A DNA stretch of 37,737 nt from Salinivirgaceae bacterium (GCA_016342715.1 JAEINW010000022.1:1-37737); one strand, 5' to 3'. Numbered from the stretch's first letter, positions 1 through 10,100 are shown. Notes: a model not told the origin generated them from the sequence alone. Program-made: numbers and translations.

Positions 1-331
1 GCTCCCTTAAAAAGGGAGGAACTTAGCGAACCTTGCTTGCAAGCTCATGAGCTCTTGCGAATAACAAAGCGTTCTCATTGTGAACGAAGTAAGTAACTAC
101 ATTCTACAAAATTGAAAAATTTGCTTCATTTTTTAAACACTCACGTTTCATTGAAAGTACTCCTAATAATAATGATAATAATAGCCTCGAAAGGCTTATA
201 TAATTCAACTTAGGGCAGCGCCCTAAGAATCAGTACAACTATACGAAACACCGCAAGTAAACATGTTAAATTAATAGTATATATCTACATGCGACGCAAT
301 CCTTTCTATTAAAAAACACTTTGTGAGCTAA
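1..331. other. Intergenic region with several small hairpins
   Basis: No gene is supported here. The stretch lies downstream of the minus-strand DUF4249 gene. It holds a hairpin at the very left edge (CTCCCTT/AAGGGAG), a palindrome AGCTCATGAGCT near base 43, a 5-bp stem at 183-196 and a perfect 8-bp stem at 209-227. Part of bases 20-85 (ACTTAGCGA, then AGCGTTCTCA) resembles the repeat found at 8611-8742 and 19986-20117, so it may be a diverged or rearranged relative. None of the hairpins is followed by a clear T-run on the minus strand, so I do not call a terminator. Confidence 0.5.
209..227. repeat. Perfect 8-bp stem hairpin
   Basis: CTTAGGGC, a 3-base loop AGC, then GCCCTAAG. It lies about 105 bases past the stop of the minus-strand DUF4249 gene. 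It could aid transcript ending or stability, but there is no T-run after it on either strand. Confidence 0.5.
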
Positions 332-1207
332 CTAATTACGATCAAAATCTTCGCTTACCACCACCGAACTTCTTGATACCGTGTACACCCTAAAAATTCC
401 AAGGGCATTGTTTGAGAAATTACTTTCAATATTTGCAGGCATTCCACCAAACATAGGATTGTAACCATAATACTCGTAAAATGAACTGTTTAAATAAGTG
501 AAAAATGCTTCATCAATATTATTCAATTCTAAAGTAAGCGAATCCCCTTTTTCGATAAATTCCATTTCGTTCTCGTCTTGAAAATAATAACAAGGAGCAT
601 TAAGAATTTTATTTCCGTTAAAAGCAACATCATCGGTAAAATTATATTTATTTAAGGTGTCAGAAACCAAGGTGTCATTTATATATGCCTTGAAAAAGTA
701 ATAATTTTTTTCAGGAGGATCGTATGAAAAACAAGTTAATACGGTAGCCTTCCTTTCCGATTTATAATAATACCCAGCAGAATCGATTAAAACTAAGCTG
801 CCCATGGTAGCCGTTCCCACATATTCATCGCTAATACCGTCGTTATTAACATCGATATTTGTTACGGTTAATTTATAGGTAGTTCCAGGAACTCCGGCAA
901 AGGCAATTTCAGAATAATAATGACCGGGTAAGCTGTCGTTTTCAAAGTAATTTATTACCGTATCATTAAATGTCAAAAAAACACTTGCATTTTTAATTAC
1001 TGGAAACGATGGATCGTTGATGGTTTTTGTTTGACTCAATACAACCTCATAAGTTTTAAACTCATTGGTTAGGGTAGCATCAATAATAATGTTTTTAACA
1101 AATTCACCCGGTTCTAAATCGATATATTCGGAGCACGACGTTGCGGTTAAAACAAAAAATATTAATCCTTGATATATGTGTTTTATTTTTATCATTTCAC
1201 GTGCCAT
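332..1207 (-). CDS. DUF4249-type outer-membrane-associated lipoprotein
   Basis: A 291-residue protein with an N-terminal hydrophobic stretch (about residues 12-22) ending in a lipobox, LTATSC, which puts the lipid-modified Cys at residue 25. The body is beta-rich, with no catalytic motif. It follows the TonB-dependent receptor gene directly: the receptor stop and this ATG share one base (TAATG), so the two are translationally coupled. That arrangement, plus the SEYIDLEPGE-type mature start, is typical of DUF4249 proteins, which accompany TonB-dependent receptors in Bacteroidota. A second ATG (M5, at 1195) gives a more usual signal peptide without the leading MARE, and either start is possible. 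The role is inferred to be a surface accessory to the receptor; the ligand is unknown. Confidence 0.8.
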   Translation of the reverse strand: MAREMIKIKHIYQGLIFFVLTATSCSEYIDLEPGEFVKNIIIDATLTNEFKTYEVVLSQTKTINDPSFPVIKNASVFLTFNDTVINYFENDSLPGHYYSEIAFAGVPGTTYKLTVTNIDVNNDGISDEYVGTATMGSLVLIDSAGYYYKSERKATVLTCFSYDPPEKNYYFFKAYINDTLVSDTLNKYNFTDDVAFNGNKILNAPCYYFQDENEMEFIEKGDSLTLELNNIDEAFFTYLNSSFYEYYGYNPMFGGMPANIESNFSNNALGIFRVYTVSRSSVVVSEDFDRN

Positions 1208-3570
1208 TAAAAAGTTATATTATAAGTTATTGAAGGTACATAAGTAAATAAGTAAGTCATTTCTGCTTTAATTTCTTTTGTTTTTTCATCACGCACAAAA
1301 TTTATAGCCCACGGATTCTTTCGTCCATAAGCATTGTACAAAGAAAAGTTCCATTCGCTTTTTATTCGCTTGCCTTCTTTCACACGGCTTTTTCGTGTAA
1401 TACCAATATCTAAGCGATGATAATCGGGCATTCGCACCTTATTCCTATCTCCTTCTTTATAATAAATTTGCATGACGTTCTCTATTTCATAAAAACCCGA
1501 AGGTATGGTCATGGGTGTGCCCGATGCGTACACCCAATTGGCAGAAACTGACCATTTATCATTTATTTGATAACTGCCAACAATAGCAATATCGTTGGGT
1601 TTGTCGTAAGGTGAATTGTAGACCTTTCCTGCGTTTACTAAGGGAATATCTCGTTGGCTTTTTGACAAAGTATAGCTAATCCACCCGTTAAGTTTTTCAA
1701 GATTATATTTGAGTTGAAATTCAGCTCCATATGAATAGGCATCACCGGTTCGCAACTCACCATCAATATGCCGGTTCAAAATAATTTCAGCGTGATCTTT
1801 AAAATCAATGTTGTTATTCATTTTTTTATAATATAACTCAGCTGAGGCTTCTAATTGATTAAACCAAAAATTTCGAAAATAGCCAACAGCAACCTGATCG
1901 GCCACTTGTGGTTTAATATTTGGATTTGAAGCTACCCAAATATCAAAAGCTGTTCCTCCGGTACTGTTCGATGCCATATGAATATATTGCCTTGTGCGCG
2001 AATAACTTGCTTTTATTGATGATATATCATTCAGTTGATACACAGCACCAAACCTTGGTTCTAAACCTTGATAAACATTATAAACATCGCCAGCTTTATG
2101 AGTGGAACTATCAATTACTTCGTAATTTGCATCGTAATTATACACCGTTCCTGATCCTACATTTTGAAAAACTGAAAAACGCATGCCATATTTTAAGGTA
2201 AGCTTATCGGTAATTTCTTGAACGTTGCTACCATAAATACCCCATTCTATGGCAGAATTTGGGGCAAGTTCATATTTTGAAAATGTTGAATCTGTTCCAA
2301 TAGGTTCAATAATTCCTGGGTAGAAATTATGATATATCGATGAAAAACCAAATTTTATAGTATTCTCGTTATCCAAAAGTATAGTGTTATCAAGACGAAA
2401 CCCATAATCGCTAATGTTCGAATTCCATAACATGCCAGTTGCAGCATCAAATTTTATTGAAAAATTATAGTCATATTTACTATGAATTAACGAGAATTTT
2501 GATGCAATGTTTTCATTGTATCGGTGAATCCAGCTAACAGTTGCGGCTGTATTCCCAAATCCGAATTTAAAACCTTCTTGATTAAAGGCATCCCGACCAT
2601 TATAAAAGTTTGCAGTAAGTGTATTTTTAATGTCAATACGATGCGTCAACTTCGCATTTACATCGTAAAAATAAAGTTGCACACCTTTTAAATCGTCTTC
2701 AAAATTTTGCAAGGCATACAAATAAAATTGCGCATTAAATAAGCGTCCTGCAACAAATAGCGAAGTTTTATCATTTATTATTGGACCATCAGCCGAAAAT
2801 CTGGTTGAAATAGGTCCAATTCCAGCGCTTCCTTCCCATTTTTCAGTATTTCCCTCGCTTACTTTAATGTCGAGCAACGACGATAATCGGCCTCCATAAG
2901 CCACTGGCATGTCGCCCTTATACAATTCAATTTCTTTTATCGCATCGTTATTAAACACACTAAAAAAGCCCAAAAAATGTGAAGCATTGTAAACGGGCGC
3001 ATCGTCGAGTAAAATTAAATTCTGATCCATATTTCCACCACGCACACTAAAACCCGAACTACCTTCTGAAGTCGATTGTACGCCAGGTAATAACTGAATG
3101 GCTTTAATAATATCAACTTCGCCCATTAAAGCCGGAATTTGACGAATGGTTTTAATTTTCATTTTTTCAACACTCATGTCCATTCTAGTAATATTAATAT
3201 CCGATCGTTCGCCCATTACCACAACATCTTCAATTTGTTGCGTTTCTTTTTCTAAGTAAAATGTTTGTGATTTGCTTTGGTCTATGGTTATTTGTTCGGT
3301 ATTTGATTTGTAGCCTATGTATGAAATAGTTAAATTATAGGTTCCCGAGGACAGTTTAATGTGAAATACACCGTTGATATCAGTTGCTGTTCCTGTTTTA
3401 AATTCTTCAATATAAACGGTAGCCCCAATCAAAGCTTCTTTGCTATCTTTATCAAGCACAGTTCCTTTTAATAGTATTGCATTATCAAAACCTCCTGCAA
3501 ATAATGGTGAATAAATAAAAAAGGAAACAAAAAACAAGGTCTTAAGAGATGCAAATTTTATGAAGTTCAT
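1207..3570 (-). CDS. TonB-dependent receptor with carboxypeptidase-like N-terminal domain
   Basis: An outer-membrane active transporter of 787 residues. A signal peptide covers about residues 1-25. Next comes a carboxypeptidase-regulatory-like beta-sandwich (about 33-115; LKGTVLDKDSKEALIGATV, SYIGYKS). The plug domain (about 135-240) contains SVRGGNMDQNLILLDDAPVY and ends AYGGRLSSLLDIKV. The rest is a 22-strand-type barrel ending with an aromatic-rich strand (YLFTYVPSITYNITF). It is the first gene of a two-gene operon with the DUF4249 lipoprotein, sharing one base. The pair resembles SusC/SusD-like systems in logic, but the partner is not SusD, so the substrate cannot be read from context. 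No FecR/sigma pair is adjacent. The divergent gap of 279 bp to the next gene probably holds both promoters. Confidence 0.92.
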   Translation of the reverse strand: MNFIKFASLKTLFFVSFFIYSPLFAGGFDNAILLKGTVLDKDSKEALIGATVYIEEFKTGTATDINGVFHIKLSSGTYNLTISYIGYKSNTEQITIDQSKSQTFYLEKETQQIEDVVVMGERSDINITRMDMSVEKMKIKTIRQIPALMGEVDIIKAIQLLPGVQSTSEGSSGFSVRGGNMDQNLILLDDAPVYNASHFLGFFSVFNNDAIKEIELYKGDMPVAYGGRLSSLLDIKVSEGNTEKWEGSAGIGPISTRFSADGPIINDKTSLFVAGRLFNAQFYLYALQNFEDDLKGVQLYFYDVNAKLTHRIDIKNTLTANFYNGRDAFNQEGFKFGFGNTAATVSWIHRYNENIASKFSLIHSKYDYNFSIKFDAATGMLWNSNISDYGFRLDNTILLDNENTIKFGFSSIYHNFYPGIIEPIGTDSTFSKYELAPNSAIEWGIYGSNVQEITDKLTLKYGMRFSVFQNVGSGTVYNYDANYEVIDSSTHKAGDVYNVYQGLEPRFGAVYQLNDISSIKASYSRTRQYIHMASNSTGGTAFDIWVASNPNIKPQVADQVAVGYFRNFWFNQLEASAELYYKKMNNNIDFKDHAEIILNRHIDGELRTGDAYSYGAEFQLKYNLEKLNGWISYTLSKSQRDIPLVNAGKVYNSPYDKPNDIAIVGSYQINDKWSVSANWVYASGTPMTIPSGFYEIENVMQIYYKEGDRNKVRMPDYHRLDIGITRKSRVKEGKRIKSEWNFSLYNAYGRKNPWAINFVRDEKTKEIKAEMTYLFTYVPSITYNITF

Positions 3571-3849
3571 GATTAATAATTATTATTTATTTCCTTAACT
3601 AATAAACAACAAAAACTACTATCATGTTGTCCTTTAATTGGTTTTTTTTTATGGTAAATATCAATGCAAATATTCAAATCATTTTTTGATAAGCAAAAGA
3701 GAATTCGATTAACTAGTATTTTTTATCGGTGAATAATGATTTTTGAATTATAATGAATAAAATTCAATTTGAATTTGGCAAATTGAGTAAAACGTAATTA
3801 CTTTATACATATATTCAAATATTTAATAAATCTACCAATATATTAAATT

Positions 3850-5034
3850 ATGTTGCTTAATTTCAAGTACTTAAAATATATAGTCCTACTGGTTTGTGTT
3901 TTTTGTCAATCATTAAATGCCAAAGCGTCTATAAACACTACCGAAGATATTGTTAATATCGTATTTTTTAATGAAAATGAAATTAATTATGTAGCTTTTC
4001 AAATTGAAGTTTTTGTAAAAAAAGGTAGCAGCTACGAACAGGGTAATTTGCGTACTGAAGGCTATAATGAAAACAAATTATGTGTTTTCAACTTGAACAA
4101 TGGGGAATTGCTTGCTGAAAAAATAATGGGTCGACAAGATAGTTTAAATGCAATATACTTAATTGGATACTCAAATGGGAATCTCTGGATTTACTCAAAA
4201 AAGCACAAATCGGGATTACAATCACTCGATCCACTTACTCTGGACAAAAAAATTAGTCTAGCTACCATATACAAAACAATTGATAATAATGTTGGCCTCT
4301 TTATCGACCCTGAATGGCGTGAAATAAGTAAGTTTTATTCTTACAACACCATTAATAATACACTTATATTAACAAGTTCCGATTCTATTAGCTATGAAAT
4401 GGATCCAAATTCCTTTTCGATATCGAAAACAAATTATAAAATTAACACTAAAACTGCACCAAAGAGTAAATCGGAAACTAACAACTATTTACTGCAAAAT
4501 ATATCATTGCTTGGATACAAGTATATGAAAATAAAGTGGGGTACAACAACTTTTGAAAATCCAACTTTCTTATATGGAAATTTTATTAATAACATTCAAA
4601 AAGATAAAAAATATTTATACTATAAAAGTTTAATCGACACTTTAAAAGATCCGGATAAAACTGTTTTAAAAAACATGAAAGCGCTGGAAAAAGGTCTTAA
4701 TGCTGATGAAACCTTGCTTTTACATAAAAACACATTCTTTGTGGTTGGAAAAAGCATGGAAGCAGGTAATGCCGTTCTTAATATCTCAAACCTACTAATA
4801 AATTCAAATAATACCCTGCAAAAAAACTGGGATAAATCAATATCCGGTATGTTTTATAATGTTTCTATGGCCAGATTTAGCAACGAATTTAAAGCCTATT
4901 TTGGAGAAAATGTACCCCCTAATTGCGATGCAAAATTCTTTTTAATTGATGATCAATTAATTATTATTTATTTATTACGGGTGTGCTACATTAATGCGAA
5001 TACTGGTGAAATTATTTGGCAAATTAAACTCTAA
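3850..5034 (+). CDS. Secreted protein of unknown function, propeller-like
   Basis: A 394-residue protein with a clear signal peptide (residues 1-26, ending in NAKA). I do not recognise the family with confidence. Repeated short units such as VFNLNNGELL, LWIYSKKHKSGL-LDPLTL and YINANTGEIIWQIKL resemble the blades of PQQ/WD-type beta-propellers, in which a value is read and then compared with a stored setting. A PA2928-type family is one possibility. There is no catalytic motif and no lipobox. The gene stands alone, divergent from the receptor operon and convergent with fbp, with only 20 bases between its stop and the fbp stop. Likely location is the periplasm or cell surface. Confidence 0.7.
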   Translation: MLLNFKYLKYIVLLVCVFCQSLNAKASINTTEDIVNIVFFNENEINYVAFQIEVFVKKGSSYEQGNLRTEGYNENKLCVFNLNNGELLAEKIMGRQDSLNAIYLIGYSNGNLWIYSKKHKSGLQSLDPLTLDKKISLATIYKTIDNNVGLFIDPEWREISKFYSYNTINNTLILTSSDSISYEMDPNSFSISKTNYKINTKTAPKSKSETNNYLLQNISLLGYKYMKIKWGTTTFENPTFLYGNFINNIQKDKKYLYYKSLIDTLKDPDKTVLKNMKALEKGLNADETLLLHKNTFFVVGKSMEAGNAVLNISNLLINSNNTLQKNWDKSISGMFYNVSMARFSNEFKAYFGENVPPNCDAKFFLIDDQLIIIYLLRVCYINANTGEIIWQIKL

Positions 5035-5054
5035 AAAACTGCTGTTATTTCCAA

Positions 5055-7031
5055 CTATTTAATTTCATTCACTTCTCGAATATAACCTTTTCTAAAAGCA
5101 ACCAGCAATTGTTCCAATTCCTCAATTTCTTCTTTTAAACGAATACCAACATCGGTGTCGCCCACTCGTTTTCTAACCGATGTTTTTTCCAACAAACTTA
5201 AGTCTGTAACAATATCTCTTTCCTCTTCGATAGCTTTTTGCTTTGATTCAAAAGGTTCATGAGCAGCTAACATTAATCCATAGGAATTATAAATTAATGT
5301 ATAACCAGCTATTCCTGTAACCGGCTGATAAGCTTTTGCCAAGCCCCCATCAATTACTATCATTTTTCCCTTACCCTTTACAGGATTTTCTCCTTTTTTT
5401 AGCTTAACAGGAACATGTCCATTTACAATATGAGAATGATCAGCGTCCATGTTAAATTCATTAAGAACTTTAATACTGAGTTCCTCCTGATCTCTTAAAG
5501 TAAAATACGGATTTTTTTCTTCTGCATGCGTTTCTTTATCGTTAATAAAATACCTTTCAAATGTTGCCATTTTTGTTTTTCCAAATAATGATGAATCAGG
5601 TCCTGGCCATAAATAATACACATAATCAAGCCCTACGCTATCATCGCCTGTATTTTGTTTGTAATAATAGCACTGACGGATTATTTCATCGTATTTATCA
5701 AGTAACGGTTTTCCCGAATAAAAAGTTCCCTCAATTTTCACTCTTTTAAATTCACCTTCGGGAGTCATTGGAATACATCCATGATACATTAAATTTGAAT
5801 TAAACACTTTATACATACCCCCTTTATTAAGAAGAAATTTCAAATGTCGTTGTAACTTATGGCTTCGTAAAAACGATTTTGCTAGCCGGTCCATTACTTC
5901 CTTCTCCTGATCAGTTAATGTATATGGATCTTGTGGATCGATAGTAGGAAAATTTGTGTCGTTCAATTGATAAGTCTTTCGGCCAATTTTTATAGTATAT
6001 TTTTCAAAATCAATCTGTTCCAACAAAAGTCGATCATCCATTTTAAACTCAGGCCTACGTTTTATTAATTGTCCTTCCAACTTAAATTGAATAATGGCTA
6101 TTGCTTTTTGCATTTGTTGAACCATGTAAATTTCATCTTCGTTGTAACTATGATCTCCTGTAAGTTTTGGTTTAAATGCAGCACAAGGATCATTCTTATA
6201 AACCTGCATAGCAAATGTTGCTAGTGGAAGCAGATTTATGCCATAGGCATCTTCAACGGTACTTAAATTATCGTAGCGAGCCGCAATTCTTATTAATGTT
6301 GCGATTAAGGGTTGCGAACCCATGGCAGCGCCCATCCATACCATATCATGATTTCCCCACTGCACATCCACACCATCGTACTTCAATAATTCCTCAATAA
6401 TCAAATCGGGGTGTGGCCCTCTATCAAAAATATCCCCCACAATATGCAATCTATCGATTACTAATCTTCGTATTAAGGCTGATAATTCAACAATAAATTC
6501 TTTAGCTCTACCAGTGCTTATTATGGTTTCCATAATACCATCGTAATACTGTTGTTTATTTAATTGATTCTCATCCACATGCAACAATTCCTCAATTACG
6601 TAAGCAAAATCTTTAGGCAACGATTTACGTACTTTTGAACGAGTATATTTCGACGATACTGAACGACATACTTTTGTTAATCGGTGCAAAGTTATTTTGT
6701 ACCATTCCTCAATTGCGGTCTCTTTTTTAAGAACCAGACGAATTTTTTCGTTGGGATAATATATTAAAGTGGCTAAACCATCTTTTTCCGCGTCTCGCAG
6801 GGTATCCTTAAATATTTCACCAATTCGTCGCTTTATAACTCCCGATGCACTATTTACAATATGTGTAAAAGCCTCATATTCACCATGTATATCGCTCATA
6901 AAATGCTCGGTACCCTTTGGTAAACTCAAAATTGCTTTTAAATTAATTATCTCTGTACTTGCTTTCTGTATTGAAGGGTATTTTTTAGAAAGTAATTTTA
7001 GATATTTTATTTCTTGTTCTGAAAAAGCCAT
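5055..7031 (-). CDS. fbp: Fructose-1,6-bisphosphatase, class III
   Basis: Hydrolyses fructose-1,6-bisphosphate to fructose-6-phosphate in gluconeogenesis; cytosolic. The 658-residue length matches the class III (FBPase_2) family of Bacteroidota and Firmicutes. Metallophosphatase motifs are in order: MSDIHGEYEAF (about 43-53), GDIFDRGPHPD (about 199-209) and WGNHDMVW (about 225-232). A late histidine motif, HSHIVNGHVPVK, lies near 535-546. The start at 7031 gives the normal family N-terminus (AFSEQEIKYLKLLSKKYP). It stands alone, convergent with the upstream orphan. Nothing looks truncated or unusual. Confidence 0.96.
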   Translation of the reverse strand: MAFSEQEIKYLKLLSKKYPSIQKASTEIINLKAILSLPKGTEHFMSDIHGEYEAFTHIVNSASGVIKRRIGEIFKDTLRDAEKDGLATLIYYPNEKIRLVLKKETAIEEWYKITLHRLTKVCRSVSSKYTRSKVRKSLPKDFAYVIEELLHVDENQLNKQQYYDGIMETIISTGRAKEFIVELSALIRRLVIDRLHIVGDIFDRGPHPDLIIEELLKYDGVDVQWGNHDMVWMGAAMGSQPLIATLIRIAARYDNLSTVEDAYGINLLPLATFAMQVYKNDPCAAFKPKLTGDHSYNEDEIYMVQQMQKAIAIIQFKLEGQLIKRRPEFKMDDRLLLEQIDFEKYTIKIGRKTYQLNDTNFPTIDPQDPYTLTDQEKEVMDRLAKSFLRSHKLQRHLKFLLNKGGMYKVFNSNLMYHGCIPMTPEGEFKRVKIEGTFYSGKPLLDKYDEIIRQCYYYKQNTGDDSVGLDYVYYLWPGPDSSLFGKTKMATFERYFINDKETHAEEKNPYFTLRDQEELSIKVLNEFNMDADHSHIVNGHVPVKLKKGENPVKGKGKMIVIDGGLAKAYQPVTGIAGYTLIYNSYGLMLAAHEPFESKQKAIEEERDIVTDLSLLEKTSVRKRVGDTDVGIRLKEEIEELEQLLVAFRKGYIREVNEIK

Positions 7032-7138
7032 AGTAGATAGTTTAGGTTTTGCTGCTTAGTTTTAGTTTTATAAAACTATGAATTAACGAAATCGATTGCA
7101 AAATTGTTGAATGATTAATTTATGTTTAAAAACCACAA

Positions 7139-7173
7139 AAAAATGGCTGCTAATTATCATTAACAGCCATTTT
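7139..7173 (-). terminator. Terminator of the alkaline phosphatase gene
   Basis: AAAATGGCTG, a 14-base loop, then CAGCCATTTT, a 10-bp perfect stem. On the minus strand it is followed by a run of T. It lies 24 bases beyond the alkaline phosphatase stop and before fbp, which is read in the same direction. Confidence 0.85.
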
Positions 7174-7196
7174 ATAAAAGTTTATCGTAAAATAAT

Positions 7197-8615
7197 TTAG
7201 AGTCCCATTAACTCTGCTATAATTTTTGGGATATCTGTGTTATCAATTTTCGTTTTAAATTGCTCTTGACCAGCTCCTATAGCATAAATAGGTACAGATG
7301 TTGCTGAATGATTATATGACGACCATGATATTCCAGCTTTTTCGTTTAATAAATAAACAACTCGTTCTGCGAAAGAATTTCCTTCCTTCTCTGACAAATA
7401 ATCTTTATCAGCTTCTCCTTTTAAATTGTTTGAAAAAGTTACCTGATATCCTTCATACAAAAATTCTTTTTCTTCCTTTGTTAAGGATAAACCCAATTCT
7501 GATTTTCCTAAACCAAAGTCTTTCGATACTGAATCCATAACTTGCTTGAACGAAACATTTTTATTTTCATTTTTTAAATTAGTCAGTTTTCGAATAAACT
7601 CTTGTCCCGATATTTTTTGATTTTCCAACACTCCTAATTTTGGAGATGCTCCATTTCCAAGAACAATGCCACCAGTCTCATGATCGGCGGTAACTAAAAT
7701 AAGCGTTTCATTAGGATGCTCCTGATAGAATTCAATAGCTTCAGCTACAGCATCAGAAAATGCTAATGTTTCATGAATCATAGTCACCGCATCGTTGGAG
7801 TGACAAGCCCAATCAATCTTTCCACCTTCAACCATCATAAAAAAGCCTTTTTCATTTTCTAACACTTCAATCCCTTTTTCAGTAAAATCAGCCAACGATA
7901 TACTCCCTGGCTTTTTATCAATTTCCCAATAAAATTCACCATCCGGGTATAATTCAGGATTAAAAGCCAAAACTTTTTCATCACCTTGTTTTATATTAAA
8001 AAATTCTTCCTGCGTATCAGTAATAGTATAACCCATACTTTCTGCTAATTCATAGGCATTTGCTTTTGTTAAATCTTTTCCTGTTGGATAATGAAAAGCC
8101 CCACCCCCAAAATAATCGAATTCGCTTTTCGGTAATTCTGTACTAATTTCATAATACATTCCCCTATAATTTTGATGCGCATAAAAACCTGCTGGAGTGG
8201 CATGATCGATAGCAACACTCGACAAAACACCTATTTTATAACCCGCTTTTTTAGCTTTCTCTGCAATGGTTTCATAATTAATGGTTAATGAAGTGTCTTT
8301 GCCAAGTACCCCATTGTTCGTTTTATACCCTGTTGCAAGTGCGGTAACTGCAGCCGATGAGCATGTTATCAAACTATTTACAGAGTAGGTAGTTTGATAT
8401 GACTGAATAGGAAAATTACTAAAAGACAAATCTTCTGGTTCATATTTGTCAGCAATAGCAGCCAAATATAATTCAGATATTTGAACCTGATTAAGCCCCA
8501 TCCCATCGCCAATAAATAAAAAAACATATTTTGGATGTTGGCTTGTAGGTTGGGTATTACAGCCTGAAAAGGCAATAAAAATTATAAGAAGGGTGTAAAA
8601 AAGACTTTTTTTCAT
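7197..8615 (-). CDS. Alkaline phosphatase, lipoprotein
   Basis: A phosphomonoesterase of the alkaline phosphatase superfamily (PF00245 type), 472 residues from the chosen start. The start at 8615 gives MKKSLFYTLLIIFIAFSGC, a compact lipoprotein signal with the lipidated Cys at residue 19. The longer frame to 8663 would add an implausible MVGRLFDRF leader that lies inside a repeat. Motifs seen: FIGDGMGLNQVQ (first metal Asp), CSSAAVTALATGYKT (nucleophile Ser), IDHATPAGFYAH, EGGKIDWACHSND, and VTADHETGG. The protein probably sits in the periplasm or on the outer membrane and releases phosphate from organic esters. No Pho-box can be judged from one site. Confidence 0.93.
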   Translation of the reverse strand: MKKSLFYTLLIIFIAFSGCNTQPTSQHPKYVFLFIGDGMGLNQVQISELYLAAIADKYEPEDLSFSNFPIQSYQTTYSVNSLITCSSAAVTALATGYKTNNGVLGKDTSLTINYETIAEKAKKAGYKIGVLSSVAIDHATPAGFYAHQNYRGMYYEISTELPKSEFDYFGGGAFHYPTGKDLTKANAYELAESMGYTITDTQEEFFNIKQGDEKVLAFNPELYPDGEFYWEIDKKPGSISLADFTEKGIEVLENEKGFFMMVEGGKIDWACHSNDAVTMIHETLAFSDAVAEAIEFYQEHPNETLILVTADHETGGIVLGNGASPKLGVLENQKISGQEFIRKLTNLKNENKNVSFKQVMDSVSKDFGLGKSELGLSLTKEEKEFLYEGYQVTFSNNLKGEADKDYLSEKEGNSFAERVVYLLNEKAGISWSSYNHSATSVPIYAIGAGQEQFKTKIDNTDIPKIIAELMGL

Positions 8616-8742
8616 CTGTTTGATTTTTTTATTAATGAATCGGTCAAATAGCCTGCCCACCATAAATAACTTAGCGAAGCGTTCTAACTGGCTTACTAAT
8701 GATTATTGTGGTTTGTATGTAATTAACTGCATGGCTATTTCT
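8611..8742 (-). repeat. Dispersed repeat R, copy 1 (in front of alkaline phosphatase)
   Basis: About 130 bp similar, at roughly three quarters identity by eye, to 19986-20117. Shared blocks include TTCATCTGTTT at the gene end, AATCGGTCA, CATAAATAACTTAGC, AGCGTTCT and TATGGCTATTT-like ends. Both copies sit upstream of minus-strand genes, and this one includes the ATG of the alkaline phosphatase. It could be a mobile repeat or a shared leader/promoter. Confidence 0.75.
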
Positions 8743-8780
8743 AATTATTATACTCAATAAACAATTATTAACTTATTTGT

Positions 8781-9257
8781 TTATTCTAAATTCTCGTGAT
8801 GATACATTTTTCCAGTAAAATCTTCAATTTTCACCTTAAAAATACAAACATTTTTAACAGATGGTTCCGCATAGCTAAAATCTCTATCAACATATTGTTT
8901 CATAAAAATATTTAAAGCTTCAATTTTTTTATCGTTTTCAGTAATAAACTCAACATTTCCATAAACCAAAACACTTCTATAAGCCATTCCATAACTACAA
9001 GCTACATGATCGTTGGCCATAAATAAATCATGATCTTTAGAAAAGTTTATACAAACTGCCGGATTATTTTTTAAAATATCAATCTTTTTACCCGTTTGAT
9101 CTGAATGCAAATATACAACACCATCATCATACCCAAAGTTAAATGGCAATAAATAGGGCTTTCCATATTGGTCAACCATTGCTACATGGCATGTTTGGCA
9201 CTTTTTAATTATTATTTCAATCTCCTCAAGCTTTTTTAAAAATGTTGTTTTTCTCAT
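8781..9257 (-). CDS. Pyridoxamine 5'-phosphate oxidase-family flavin-binding protein (NimA-like)
   Basis: A 158-residue protein of the split-barrel FMN-binding fold. The pattern is VAMVDQYGKPYLLPFNFGYDDGVVYLHS near residues 25-55, then GKKIDILKNNPAVCINFS, then YRSVLVYGNVEFI. This matches the NimA/flavin-nucleotide-binding branch of the PPOX superfamily rather than true PdxH. Members reduce small substrates such as nitroimidazoles or bind FMN, and the substrate here cannot be read. It is divergent from the peroxiredoxin gene, with a 183-bp gap that must carry both promoters, so a shared link to redox stress is possible but only inferred. Confidence 0.88.
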   Translation of the reverse strand: MRKTTFLKKLEEIEIIIKKCQTCHVAMVDQYGKPYLLPFNFGYDDGVVYLHSDQTGKKIDILKNNPAVCINFSKDHDLFMANDHVACSYGMAYRSVLVYGNVEFITENDKKIEALNIFMKQYVDRDFSYAEPSVKNVCIFKVKIEDFTGKMYHHENLE

Positions 9258-9440
9258 AATATTTTGATTTAAATCACTTTGCGTTTTAGCATTCCAGCTA
9301 TTTATAAGAATATACTTATATTATAAACACTCTCTATAATTCAATAGATTTTGCGAATATAATTCATTATTATGGAAAGTGAATGATTTCGTTTATTTGT
9401 AACAACAAAATAAAAATACTAACAATAAAAAAATATAATT

Positions 9441-10073
9441 ATGTCGATATTAGTTGGAAAAAAAGCTCCAAAATTTAGTGCAACAGCAGTTATCAATGGT
9501 GGTGAAATTATAAGCGATTTTTCGTTAGATCAGTTTTTAGGAAAAAAAGATGTGGTATTTTTCTTTTACCCCGCAGACTTTACCTTCGTTTGTCCAACAG
9601 AGTTAATTGCTTTTCAGAAAAAACTTGCTGAATTTGAAAAAAGAAATGTTGCTGTGGTTGCTTGCTCAACCGATCAGGAATTTTCTCACTGGAAATGGTT
9701 ACAAACCCCAAAAAATAATGGTGGAATTCAAGGGGTAACTTATCCATTGGTTGCCGATCCTTCAAACACTATAACTGAGAATTATGGAATATTAGCTGGA
9801 AATTACGAATATAACGACGAAGGCGAAATTACTTTTGTTGGTGCTGCTCAAGCATACCGTGGATTATTCTTAATTGACAAAGATGGAATTGTTCAACATC
9901 AGGTTGTAAACAATATGCCTTTAGGTCGAAGTGTTGATGAAGTTATTCGTATGGTTGATGCTTTGCAATTTTTCCGTGAAAATGGAGAAGTTTGCCCTGC
10001 CGATTGGCATAAAGGGGAAAAAGCAATGTCAGCTTCTCAAGAAGGTGTTGCCGAATATTTAGCTTCAAAATAA
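9441..10073 (+). CDS. ahpC: 2-Cys peroxiredoxin, AhpC/TSA type
   Basis: Reduces hydrogen peroxide and organic peroxides in the cytosol. The 210-residue protein has the peroxidatic Cys at residue 51 in the motif DFTFVCPTE, and the resolving Cys at 185 in the motif GEVCPADW, followed by an intact C-terminal tail. QAYRGLFLIDKDGIVQH is the usual central strand. These features match typical 2-Cys AhpC enzymes. No AhpF follows, so electrons probably come from another reductase or thioredoxin. It is a single-gene unit ended by a strong hairpin at 10101. Confidence 0.95.
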   Translation: MSILVGKKAPKFSATAVINGGEIISDFSLDQFLGKKDVVFFFYPADFTFVCPTELIAFQKKLAEFEKRNVAVVACSTDQEFSHWKWLQTPKNNGGIQGVTYPLVADPSNTITENYGILAGNYEYNDEGEITFVGAAQAYRGLFLIDKDGIVQHQVVNNMPLGRSVDEVIRMVDALQFFRENGEVCPADWHKGEKAMSASQEGVAEYLASK

Positions 10074-10100
10074 AAAAATTCATATTTGTATAGAATTTAT

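Noticed and set aside
209-227. Rho-independent terminator of the receptor/DUF4249 operon
   Set aside because: The stem is perfect but lacks a T-run and lies more than 100 bases past the stop.
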